This document shows positions 1-6,668 of a stretch of DNA of 10,438 nucleotides, piece after piece; within the stretch, counting starts at the first letter, position 1; each line of letters begins with the position of its first letter. The notes beneath the pieces were generated by a model that saw nothing but the letters and a program-made list of their open reading frames with translations, was not told where the DNA came from and did not search any database. This DNA comes from Candidatus Bathyarchaeota archaeon. GTDB lineage: Archaea; Thermoproteota; Bathyarchaeia; 40CM-2-53-6. The DNA lies in the NCBI GenBank assembly GCA_005883695.1, contig VBBV01000062.1:1-10438 (forward strand), written 5' to 3'. Made by a program: the position numbers and the translations under genes.

Positions 1-359
1 CAGTTATTTTGAAATCCACTAGTGTGGTAGAGTTCAAAGGATATGGCCTAACGGGGGCCGGACTCGTTGTCGACGATTTCATAGATAACCAGACCACGGT
101 CAACCCTAACGGCGTCATTGCATACAACGATGCTCAGCCTACCGTTCTCCCTGCCGCACCTTCTAACGGTGCTGCAGTCTTAACGCTAATCAAGTTCTCG
201 GCAACTAGTGCGGGGGGAACTGGTGCAGGATCTTTCGGCAAGGATACCAACTGGATCACGTTCATCGGGTTCTACTACCTTTATCGAGGTCTAGTCCAGG
301 GTGAGACAATCCCGTTCATTGACCTCAAGACCACTGGTGGGTACCCGGGTTCGTGTTGA
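1..359 (+). CDS. C-terminal part of a probable pilin-like or surface protein (5' end cut by window)
   Basis: The frame is open from the first bases of the window (codons from base 3) to a TGA at 357-359, so this is the tail of a longer gene. A TTG at 9 could be read as a start, but nothing marks it as one. About 119 residues are visible. They are rich in Gly, Thr, Ser, Asn and Val with few charges, in short alternating stretches typical of a secreted beta-rich domain, and they end in Gly-Ser-Cys. No membrane helix or signal peptide is visible; a class III signal would lie in the missing N-terminus. It lies 19 nt upstream of a KaiC-like gene that begins a pilus-motor gene set, which is why I suggest a pilin or pilus-associated subunit. 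That role rests on position only; I recognise no family. Confidence 0.5.
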   Translation, partial: VILKSTSVVEFKGYGLTGAGLVVDDFIDNQTTVNPNGVIAYNDAQPTVLPAAPSNGAAVLTLIKFSATSAGGTGAGSFGKDTNWITFIGFYYLYRGLVQGETIPFIDLKTTGGYPGSC

Positions 360-378
360 GTGAGACCTGGGATGGCTA

Positions 379-1416
379 ATGAGTTATGATGATCAAGGAC
401 AGCCAGCAAACAACGACCCTTACTCGTACCAGGACCCCTCGCAATACGACCCCTCGCAAGGCTATACTGGGTACGAGTCCGGCTCCTACGAGAATCAGGG
501 GTACGACAATTCAGGCTATGCTCCAACTCCGCCACCGCAAGAGCAGCAACCGACACGCCCTCAGCTCCAGCAGCTCCAGAGAATACCGTCCGGAATTCCC
601 GGTTTCGACCAGATCGTTGGCGGCGGGCTCATACGTGACAGAGTCTATCTCTTAGCTGGGCCTGCGGGTGCGGGCAAGACGATTTTCTCAACGCAGTTTC
701 TCTACAACGGGATATCAAAGTATAACGAGAACGGGGTCTATGTTGTGCTAGAGGAGACTCCTCAGCAACTCCGAGAAAACGTGTACAATAGCTTCGGCTG
801 GAACATCCAGACATACGAGGACAATCGCAACATTATCGTCCTGGACGCGATTTCTAGCAGGCTGGGTCTAAGTAGCGTTGAACAGTTCGTCGTACCCCGA
901 CCGTTCACTCTAGAATCGCTGCTATACGAGATCCAAACCGCCATACAAACTGTAAACGCTCGCAGAGTTGTCATTGATTCCTTAGACGCAATGAGCCTGG
1001 AATTAACCCAAGTGGATCTTAGAAGCCTCATACAGAGACTTACGATGATTCTCAAATCCTTCGGCTGCACTACGCTTCTCGTCAGCGGACAAGCTGAGAT
1101 GACCAACCAAGGACGAAAGTCGGTCGAGGAATACGTTGTCGACGGAATGATCAGGCTTCACCACAACCTCGAAGAGAGCGTCAGCGGTGAAACGACACTC
1201 GAACAGAATGTTCTCCAAGGAAATTCTCTAGAGGAGGACTCGTTCTCTATGAAGGTGCGCGCTCGAAAAATCGAGATTCCCAAGATGCGTGGTACTTCGC
1301 ACTCTCAATATCAGCATCCCTTCATCATTAACGAAAACGGGATCGAGATCAAATCAGAGCCAGAGGTCACCAAGCGTTTGAGACGCGCAATCTTCAAGGC
1401 GAAACAGGTTGATTAG
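379..1416 (+). CDS. KaiC-like RecA-superfamily ATPase (ArlH-like position) with a disordered Tyr/Gln-rich N-terminal tail
   Basis: The protein has 345 residues. Residues 1-67 are low complexity, rich in Tyr, Gln, Pro, Gly, Asn, Ser and Asp and probably disordered. A single KaiC-type RecA domain follows, opening with RIPSGIPGFDQIVGGGL (68-84). The Walker A motif GPAGAGKT is at 94-101. The paired catalytic glutamates E125-E126 sit 25 residues after the Walker lysine, the same spacing as in cyanobacterial KaiC. Walker B is VVIDSLDAM (197-205), and the late KaiC signatures EEYVVDG (250-256) and KMRGTSH (302-308) are present. It should therefore bind and hydrolyse ATP. In archaella the KaiC-like ArlH forms a ring that docks on the motor ATPase ArlI; the same role for this protein is inferred from gene order. 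The start ATG at 379 has no strong Shine-Dalgarno. The stop overlaps the next gene by 8 nt. Transcription with the upstream partial gene is likely. It could also be a signalling KaiC paralogue, but its place in the operon argues for pilus control. Confidence 0.9.
   Translation: MSYDDQGQPANNDPYSYQDPSQYDPSQGYTGYESGSYENQGYDNSGYAPTPPPQEQQPTRPQLQQLQRIPSGIPGFDQIVGGGLIRDRVYLLAGPAGAGKTIFSTQFLYNGISKYNENGVYVVLEETPQQLRENVYNSFGWNIQTYEDNRNIIVLDAISSRLGLSSVEQFVVPRPFTLESLLYEIQTAIQTVNARRVVIDSLDAMSLELTQVDLRSLIQRLTMILKSFGCTTLLVSGQAEMTNQGRKSVEEYVVDGMIRLHHNLEESVSGETTLEQNVLQGNSLEEDSFSMKVRARKIEIPKMRGTSHSQYQHPFIINENGIEIKSEPEVTKRLRRAIFKAKQVD
433..459 (+). repeat. Short tandem DNA repeat inside the KaiC-like N-terminal tail
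   Basis: The 12-base unit GACCCCTCGCAA occurs at 433-444 and again at 448-459, a 15-base period. It encodes DPSQ twice (residues 19-22 and 24-27). Exact identity at the DNA level, third positions included, points to a recent slippage duplication in the disordered tail. Confidence 0.75.
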
Positions 1417-2197
1417 AGCGAGACCCCCGGAGAGAATTCGCCGCATCCGGATAGGCATGGGTGGCCTGGACGAGAAACTGGGCGGTGGAATTCCGGCCGG
1501 TAGCACCATACTCCTCGTCAGCAATCAAGAAGGACCCGTCCGTCTCTTCTGCCAGCAAATCGCATACCTACTAGGCACTGAGGGTCACAGAATTTTCTAC
1601 TTCACAATTGTTAGAGATCCTGCCTACATCCGAGAAGAGATGATGGTCTACGAATGGGATACCACTGAAATGGAACAAGGGAGACAGTGGACCTTTATCG
1701 ACGCTTACAGTCCAAGAGTGCAGTCCCTCCAACAAGGAGGCCAAGGGCCGCATTCGATGGGTGGAGGGCTCCTCGGGGCCGGGGCAATGAGTCCCGGTTC
1801 GAGAAGCCTCGGCTCGGACCTCTTTGTGACACTCCGGAGGGAGATACTGTCACAACTGGATGAAGGAGACATAGTAATGATAGACTCGCTCTCGGACCTG
1901 TTGGTCAACCATGATGCCGCATCGGTTCGCGAGCTCTTGGAGATCCTAGGGAGCCAGATACACCAGCGAAACGGACTCGTCTTCATGCCTATCATGTCGG
2001 ACATTCACGATCCTCACGTCGTCGCCACTTTATCGCACATGTCGGATGTCGTTGTCGAATTCGAGCTAGAATCTGAACACCTGGAGGGCAAACTCCGATT
2101 CTACAAGATGAGGAGAGCACAGCTGCGCCCAATGCTTCTGCCCTTCTCAATCACAGATAGAGGGATCATGGCCGAAACGTTCGGCAGAGTAATCTGA
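1409..2197 (+). CDS. KaiC-like pseudo-ATPase with degenerate Walker A (second member of a KaiC pair)
   Basis: The protein has 262 residues and the same fold opening as its neighbour (RIRIGMGGLDEKLGGGIPAG, 12-31). The P-loop position reads SNQEGPVR (38-45). Aligned to GPAGAGKT of the upstream protein, the lysine is Val44 and the Thr is Arg45. The paired catalytic glutamates are also gone: the region reads VRDP at 68-71. Walker B remains recognisable as IVMIDSLSDLL (155-165). The C-terminal KaiC elements survive in part (FYKMRRAQ 231-238, ITDRGIMAE 248-256). A Gly/Ser-rich insertion lies at about 109-136. It is thus probably unable to hydrolyse ATP and may be a structural or regulatory partner of the upstream KaiC-like ATPase. 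I chose the TTG at 1409 because it keeps the first strand of the KaiC fold and overlaps the previous gene by 8 nt, which suggests translational coupling. The next in-frame start, ATG 1457, would cut into the domain. Confidence 0.85.
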   Translation: MIRARPPERIRRIRIGMGGLDEKLGGGIPAGSTILLVSNQEGPVRLFCQQIAYLLGTEGHRIFYFTIVRDPAYIREEMMVYEWDTTEMEQGRQWTFIDAYSPRVQSLQQGGQGPHSMGGGLLGAGAMSPGSRSLGSDLFVTLRREILSQLDEGDIVMIDSLSDLLVNHDAASVRELLEILGSQIHQRNGLVFMPIMSDIHDPHVVATLSHMSDVVVEFELESEHLEGKLRFYKMRRAQLRPMLLPFSITDRGIMAETFGRVI

Positions 2198-2202
2198 TAA
2201 TC

Positions 2203-3807
2203 ATGTCAAAAACCGCGAAGCCCGAAAAGACCGACAAGATCGACAACATTGTCGGCATGCTGATGGAATACGAAAAAATGACCATAGATCTGATGAAGAA
2301 AGCATCAGACACCCCCGTTCTAGACCAATACGACCTAAACGCGCCTTATGCAAAGGCCCGGATCGTCAAAGAAGATGGCGCGATCAAGTATCAGATAGTG
2401 GAGGTACAGCTCAGCGATGATGAGAAGAAGAAGCTCAAAGAGATCGGCGAGCTTCTGATCGAAGAGCTTGATGTTGATGTTAGGAGATTAGGTGGCAACG
2501 AGAACGCTGGAGCCTACATTAGGAAACTTGTCGAGAAGATCATCAAGAACTACAAGATCAAGATTACGCCCGATGGCCTGGATCGTATGATGTACTATGT
2601 TGTCCGGGACTTTGTCCATTTCGACAAAATAGACCCGTTGATGCGGGATCCCTGGATCGAAGATATTTCCTGCAACGGCATGGGGATTCCTATCTACATA
2701 TGGCATCGAAAACATGAATCGATACCCACCAACGTTATCTTCAACACTTCGGAAGAGCTTGACAAGTTCATTCTCAAACTAAGTTACATGACCGGCCGCG
2801 CCATATCCATCGCCCAGCCTGTGCTGGATGCGACACTGCCTGACGGAAGCCGTGTTCAGATGACCTACGAGAAAGAGGTCACTAGACGCGGCTCAACCTT
2901 CACGATACGAAAGTTCAGAGAGAGACCCCTTACTTGCTCGGACCTGATAATCTACAACACAATGTCTGCCGAGATGGCGGCATGGTACTGGTACATCATC
3001 GAGAAACAAGCATCAGTAATCGTCGTGGGCGGCACTGCCTCAGGAAAGACTACTTGCATCAACACCCTTGCAATGTTCATCAAGCCCAACGCTAAGATAG
3101 TCTCCATCGAAGACACGTCAGAAATCCAGCTCCCCCACGAAAACTGGCTTTCCTCAGTCGTCAGAATGGGATTCGGAGTAACAGGGGAAGTCTCAGAGAT
3201 CACTCTCTTCGACTTGCTCAAGAACGCCATGAGACAGCGCCCCGAGTACATCATCGTCGGAGAAGTCAGAGGCAATGAAGCATACACCCTGATGCAGGCG
3301 ATCGCTACCGGTCACGGAGGCCTCGCGACTCTACACGCCGATTCCGCGGAAGCAGCAATCCACCGTCTTGAAAGCGAACCCATGAACATACCCCGACCCC
3401 TAATCCCAACTATCGACGTCATCGGCGTCCAGACCAGAGTCCAGGTCGGCGACAAAAGCGTCCGACGCATGGTCAACATAGCAGAGGTCGTGGGGCTCGA
3501 TCCCACAACGAAGGACGTGCTAACAAACGATGTCTTCAAGTGGAATCCAAAGACGGACACCTACGTGTTCTACGGTCGAAGCTACGTCCTCGAGAACATC
3601 ATGAAACGCCACGGCTACAAGCACGAGGAAGTAATGGAAGAACTCAACAACAGACGCCTCGTCCTAGAGTGGATGGTCCGCAACAACATCCGCGACTTCA
3701 AAGATGTGGTCGAAGTCATACGCACGTACTATGTCAACCCGCAACAACTGCTTGACCGGGTCAAGCGGGAGAAGATGGTACAACCCACTGGAGGCTCCTC
3801 CCCATGA
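2203..3807 (+). CDS. Type II/IV secretion and pilus assembly ATPase (ArlI/TadA/GspE family)
   Basis: The protein has 534 residues and is the cytoplasmic hexameric motor expected to power pilin insertion or retraction. A Lys-rich N-terminal segment (1-50) is followed by the archaeal N-terminal domain, including VVRDFVHFDKIDPLMRDPWI (133-152) and the LPDGSRVQ element (212-219). The ATPase core has Walker A GGTASGKT (276-283), an Asp box SIEDTSEIQL (301-310), Walker B YIIVGEVRG (349-357) with Glu354, and a His box TGHGGLATLHAD (369-380). All key residues look intact. The C-terminal region after about 430, with the FKWNPKTD element (445-452), resembles archaeal ArlI-like proteins. The start ATG at 2203 is 5 nt after the previous stop. 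The last codons overlap the next gene through ATGA at 3804-3807. Family assignment is secure. Whether the filament is a pilus, an archaellum or a secretion pseudopilus cannot be told from this gene alone. Confidence 0.96.
   Translation: MSKTAKPEKTDKIDNIVGMLMEYEKMTIDLMKKASDTPVLDQYDLNAPYAKARIVKEDGAIKYQIVEVQLSDDEKKKLKEIGELLIEELDVDVRRLGGNENAGAYIRKLVEKIIKNYKIKITPDGLDRMMYYVVRDFVHFDKIDPLMRDPWIEDISCNGMGIPIYIWHRKHESIPTNVIFNTSEELDKFILKLSYMTGRAISIAQPVLDATLPDGSRVQMTYEKEVTRRGSTFTIRKFRERPLTCSDLIIYNTMSAEMAAWYWYIIEKQASVIVVGGTASGKTTCINTLAMFIKPNAKIVSIEDTSEIQLPHENWLSSVVRMGFGVTGEVSEITLFDLLKNAMRQRPEYIIVGEVRGNEAYTLMQAIATGHGGLATLHADSAEAAIHRLESEPMNIPRPLIPTIDVIGVQTRVQVGDKSVRRMVNIAEVVGLDPTTKDVLTNDVFKWNPKTDTYVFYGRSYVLENIMKRHGYKHEEVMEELNNRRLVLEWMVRNNIRDFKDVVEVIRTYYVNPQQLLDRVKREKMVQPTGGSSP
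3790..3794 (+). promoter_or_regulatory. Shine-Dalgarno site for the first platform gene
   Basis: GGAGG lies 9 nt before the ATG at 3804. Together with the ATGA stop/start overlap it supports that start and coupled translation with the ATPase gene. Confidence 0.6.
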
Positions 3808-5309
3808 GCCTGATAGACCCTATCGTCCCCTTCCTGGGACCGCTCGGACAGATTCTATCGACAAACTCAAACGACTTACTCACAGTAGGGCTCGGACTAC
3901 TAGCACTGGTCTGTTTAGGTCTCTACTCTGTAAAGAAGAGCGTCTTTGAGACGAGCAAGGCGTGGGTGGGAGCGACAGTCGTACTCTCCTTCGTCACCCT
4001 CCTATTCAGAGGAATGGGCGCGTACTGCGGTTGCACTTGGTACACAGACCCCAACACTGGCGATATTCAGCAACTTGTCCCACTCACTTATTTGCTCATA
4101 GCAGGGTCCTTCTTCGGGATACTATACAACTTCAACATTCCCGCGCTGAAAAAACGGAAATGGTTCATCAGCATCCCATTGTCCGTCCCGTTGGCCATTG
4201 TCTCGAACATGTTCTTCCCCCTAGTCGCCAGCAGCCCGCCCTGGCTGATTATCGAAATAGCACTGCTGTCGCCACTGGGCGCCATCTACAGCAGCTTCGT
4301 CTACGAAAAAGCAGTACTCCATATGGGAGACTACCGGACCAGAATGCGACGCTTCATTGAACAGGGTGAAAAGGGCAAGAAGGGAGGGGTTGTACTTCCA
4401 CCCGAGAAAGAAGGCTTTTCCTACTTCACTTACGGTCTCCTGGGCAAAAGGATAGGCAGGCTACTTCCGATTTTCAGTGGCCTCAAGCAGGTTCTCTCCC
4501 TTGCTGGAATGAAGATCGGCTACAAGGCCTACGTGAGCAGCATGGTCTTTTTCGCCTTGGTTGGAGGGGGATTATCCTTCTTCGTATGGTTCCTCATCCT
4601 CAATCTGGGCCTTGGAAGTGTCTTCGGTCTCACTTTCTCAATAACTTCCGTCCTATTGACCATTGTACTCTCTATCGGGCTCGCAGTATTAACAGGCTCT
4701 GCGATTCTTGGATTCTTCTACATACTTCCATCCATGAAGGTCGGGTCCCGAAGACAACGGTTAGACAACTTTCTACCGTTCACTGCAAGCTACATGACAG
4801 TTCTAGCATCCGCCGGAGTCACCCCTGAGCGAATACTGAGATCCACCTCTGAGAAAGATCCCAAGTTCATGCTCTCCGATGAGATTGCGAATGTGATTGG
4901 AAGAATCGACCTTCTCGGATACGATGTCATCAATGCGATGAACGCGGAGGTAGAACGCTCGCCCTCTGCAAACTACCAGGACCTCCTGCGAGGCTTTGCA
5001 GGAGTTATCAGGACCGGTGGGGACATGAAGAAGTTCTTCCAAGGCATAACAGACCACTTGTTCCAGAAACGCGCTCTCTCCGTCCAAGGGTTCCTTGACA
5101 CGCTGGGAATCATCGCTGAGACATACGTGCTCATGCTCATCGCGTTTCCACTAATGCTCGTCGTCATGCTCTCGATCATGGCCTCAATCGGAGGAAACTT
5201 GGGAGGAATCGACGTTTTCTCTTTCATGTACCTCCTAGCCTTCGTACTCATACCAATATGCGGCGTAATGTTCCTCTTCATACTGGACACTATGCAGCCG
5301 AAAGGTTAG
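3804..5309 (+). CDS. Polytopic pilus platform protein with T2SSF domain (ArlJ/TadC-like), extended N-terminus
   Basis: The protein has 501 residues and is an inner-membrane platform protein expected to sit over the motor ATPase. Residues 1-170 hold about five hydrophobic segments (near 25-42, 53-69, 92-108, 120-140, 147-165). A charged cytoplasmic linker (about 166-205) follows. Membrane segments lie near 243-267 and 273-308. A T2SSF-type cytoplasmic domain runs from about 311 to 430, with the helix RRQRLDNFLPF (316-326) and a second T2SSF helix near 391-430 (GFAGVIRTGGDMKKFF, 397-412). Two terminal membrane segments are at 433-460 and 470-494. It has only one clear T2SSF repeat, whereas many ArlJ and AapF proteins carry two in one chain. 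The missing repeat appears to be the next gene. The N-terminal membrane block is more than the basic T2SSF module needs and has no function I can assign. The start ATG is fixed by the ATGA overlap and GGAGG. Confidence 0.9.
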   Translation: MSLIDPIVPFLGPLGQILSTNSNDLLTVGLGLLALVCLGLYSVKKSVFETSKAWVGATVVLSFVTLLFRGMGAYCGCTWYTDPNTGDIQQLVPLTYLLIAGSFFGILYNFNIPALKKRKWFISIPLSVPLAIVSNMFFPLVASSPPWLIIEIALLSPLGAIYSSFVYEKAVLHMGDYRTRMRRFIEQGEKGKKGGVVLPPEKEGFSYFTYGLLGKRIGRLLPIFSGLKQVLSLAGMKIGYKAYVSSMVFFALVGGGLSFFVWFLILNLGLGSVFGLTFSITSVLLTIVLSIGLAVLTGSAILGFFYILPSMKVGSRRQRLDNFLPFTASYMTVLASAGVTPERILRSTSEKDPKFMLSDEIANVIGRIDLLGYDVINAMNAEVERSPSANYQDLLRGFAGVIRTGGDMKKFFQGITDHLFQKRALSVQGFLDTLGIIAETYVLMLIAFPLMLVVMLSIMASIGGNLGGIDVFSFMYLLAFVLIPICGVMFLFILDTMQPKG

Positions 5310-5312
5310 GAG
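5308..5312 (+). promoter_or_regulatory. Shine-Dalgarno site for the second platform gene
   Basis: AGGAG spans the stop codon of the first platform gene and lies 9 nt before ATG 5322. It supports that start and continued translation along one polycistronic message. Confidence 0.6.
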
Positions 5313-5321
5313 AATAGAAAA

Positions 5322-6320
5322 ATGTCACAACCAAACGCACCAGCGCCGGCCCCACAGGCTCCAGACGCCGCAGTTCCCGCCAAGAAGGTGAAAAAAGTCA
5401 AAGAAGATTCGGGCGGAGGAGCGAGGGGGATCTTCAGCAAGATCACTCGCAAACTAGCCTGGGTCTTCAGCGGAATAATCTTCGCTGGAATATTCTTCTG
5501 GGGACTCGTTGAGATCGCCCTCTACGGGCCAACGCCAACCGTTCCAATTGCCGGTCTAGTTGGCAAGTTCAGCATTGACCGCTTCCTCCTTCTAGGGGGA
5601 ATCGTTGCGTTAATACCGCCTGCAATAGTCTATCTCATGGAGTCCAAGCGAAGAGACTCTATCGACAACAACATTCCACACCTGATCCGAGATATCGCTG
5701 ACGCGGGTCGAAGTGGCATGACTCTTACCCGGTCTATCGAAATATCGTCGGAACGAGACTATGGACCGTTGACGAAGGAACTCAAGAAGCTAATTGCGAA
5801 AATTAGCTTCAGGGTCCCATTGGAAAGGGCGCTCCAATACTTTGCGGACGCGACCGGCACAACTCTCTCTCGGCGAAGCTCCATGCTTATTGCCGAGGCC
5901 AACAAATCCGGAGGAGACATTCAAGAAAGCATGGAATCCGTCGCCAAGCACGTGCAAGAGATCCAGTACTTGGAGAGAAAGAGGCGCGCCACTCTGAGAC
6001 CTTTCATCGGAGTCATGTACATCAGCTTCGCAGTATTCCTCGTCACAGTCTACCTCCTCATATCGAGCTTCTTCAAACAACTGGCCAACTCGACCTTTGG
6101 CGCTGGCGGGGGGAGCGGTGGGGGACTCGGGGGAGGGTTCAGCTTCGTTAGTCTCCCACTTGACAAGATTACCGCGGTATTCCTGTACATGGCCATGATA
6201 GAAGCGCTGTTTGCGGGAATGGTGGGTGGAAAGATGGCAACAGGCTATCTCAAAGACGGGCTGAAACATGCTATACTGCTCATGATGATATGCTTCGTAA
6301 CCTTCGTCTTCTTCATCTAG
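5322..6320 (+). CDS. Second pilus platform protein with T2SSF domain (TadB/TadC-like)
   Basis: The protein has 332 residues. The N-terminus is Ala/Pro-rich (1-20), then Lys-rich (KKVKKVK, 21-27). Membrane segments lie near 46-67 and 86-105. A cytoplasmic T2SSF domain spans about 107-225 and has the typical first helix IDNNIPHLIRDIADAGRSGM (114-133) and a second-helix region SGGDIQESMESVAKHVQEIQ (196-215). Membrane segments follow at about 228-249, 284-303 and 315-332. A glycine-rich stretch (FGAGGGSGGGLGGGF, 259-273) lies in the loop predicted to face outside. With the preceding gene it would supply the two T2SSF modules that form one platform, as TadB plus TadC do in bacterial Tad systems. 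It is the last gene of the operon: 374 nt of spacer follow before the next gene. Family assignment is firm; the pairing is inferred from adjacency. Confidence 0.92.
   Translation: MSQPNAPAPAPQAPDAAVPAKKVKKVKEDSGGGARGIFSKITRKLAWVFSGIIFAGIFFWGLVEIALYGPTPTVPIAGLVGKFSIDRFLLLGGIVALIPPAIVYLMESKRRDSIDNNIPHLIRDIADAGRSGMTLTRSIEISSERDYGPLTKELKKLIAKISFRVPLERALQYFADATGTTLSRRSSMLIAEANKSGGDIQESMESVAKHVQEIQYLERKRRATLRPFIGVMYISFAVFLVTVYLLISSFFKQLANSTFGAGGGSGGGLGGGFSFVSLPLDKITAVFLYMAMIEALFAGMVGGKMATGYLKDGLKHAILLMMICFVTFVFFI
5786..5810 (+). repeat. Perfect 10-bp inverted repeat with 5-nt loop inside the second platform gene
   Basis: GAAGCTAATT at 5786-5795 is exactly complementary to AATTAGCTTC at 5801-5810, separated by GCGAA. 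It lies in sense within codons for KKLIAKISF of the T2SSF domain. The structure is read directly; any role in mRNA stability or processing is unknown. Confidence 0.7.
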
Positions 6321-6350
6321 AACCTCGTTTTCAAGCGTGGCGAAGAGTTA

Positions 6351-6388
6351 CTTCCGGTTCCGCGCCGAACCGTCAGGAACCGAGGAAG
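6351..6388 (+). repeat. Compound inverted repeat 30 nt after the pilus operon
   Basis: CTTCCGGTTCC (6351-6361) can pair with GGAACC (6376-6381) plus GGAAG (6384-6388), giving 11 pairs with a 2-nt bulge and a 14-nt loop. CGGTTC (6355-6360) can instead pair with GAACCG at 6367-6372. GAACCG occurs twice in direct orientation, 10 bp apart (6367 and 6377), so the two folds exclude each other. No T-run follows, so it is not an obvious terminator. Confidence 0.5.
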
Positions 6389-6561
6389 CGTCTGGTCCCA
6401 CACGTTGCGAGCTCCTCTTCTGAGCAATGGTTGCCTACCAATCCGTCTGCGCCTCGTCGTTTCTCTCGCCTTGCAAAGTTTTCGCTTAGACTCGCCCGAG
6501 GAGAGGATCAGTAGAACGCTCGTCTGGCACTATTCGGGGTCCTATCCGGTAACGATTTCGC

Positions 6562-6609
6562 GTTTTCTCAGGTGAAAACAGGCGCTCTTTCCCCGTTCAA
6601 ACCGCCTGT
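6562..6609 (+). repeat. Two adjoining, overlapping hairpins in the spacer
   Basis: GTTTTC (6562-6567) pairs with GAAAAC (6574-6579) over a 6-nt loop. ACAGGCG (6578-6584) pairs with CGCCTGT (6603-6609) over an 18-nt loop. The stems share bases 6578-6579. They lie upstream of the ribbon-helix-helix gene and its likely TATA box, so they are probably outside its message. Confidence 0.4.
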
Positions 6610-6662
6610 ACGCACATTTAGACAGCATCCGCCATCGTAATTTCACTGTTCAAATTTGTGGG

Positions 6663-6668
6663 CTTATA
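6663..6668 (+). promoter_or_regulatory. Probable TATA box of the ribbon-helix-helix gene
   Basis: CTTATA lies with its centre about 29 nt before ATG 6695. In archaea transcription starts roughly 25 nt downstream of the TATA box, so the message would begin at or very near the ATG and be leaderless. No Shine-Dalgarno precedes the ATG, which fits. Confidence 0.4.

Noticed and set aside
379..3807. Reading the locus as a complete archaellum (arl) operon
   Set aside because: The KaiC-like, ATPase and platform order matches arlH-I-J, but the KaiC component is doubled and the platform split. No arlF, arlG or clear archaellin is visible, so only a type IV filament machine is supported.
3962..4360. 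132-codon + strand frame within the first platform gene
   Set aside because: It is an out-of-frame shadow of a clear membrane-protein gene; His/Arg/Pro-rich with no motif.
4983..5004. 7-bp inverted repeat CTCCTGC/GCAGGAG in the first platform gene
   Set aside because: It is short enough to arise by chance in coding sequence and has no context suggesting a function.
5790..6269. 159-codon - strand frame opposite the second platform gene
   Set aside because: The + strand T2SSF gene is clear. The antisense translation is unstructured and without family features.
6290..6514. Small + strand frame running out of the last platform gene into the spacer
   Set aside because: The Arg/Ser/Pro-rich translation has no domain, it overlaps the 3' end of a real gene, and no ribosome site is visible.
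6590..6610. GTTCAAAC resembling a tRNA T-loop
   Set aside because: The flanking bases do not form the 5-bp T-stem, and no acceptor, D or anticodon arms can be placed around it.
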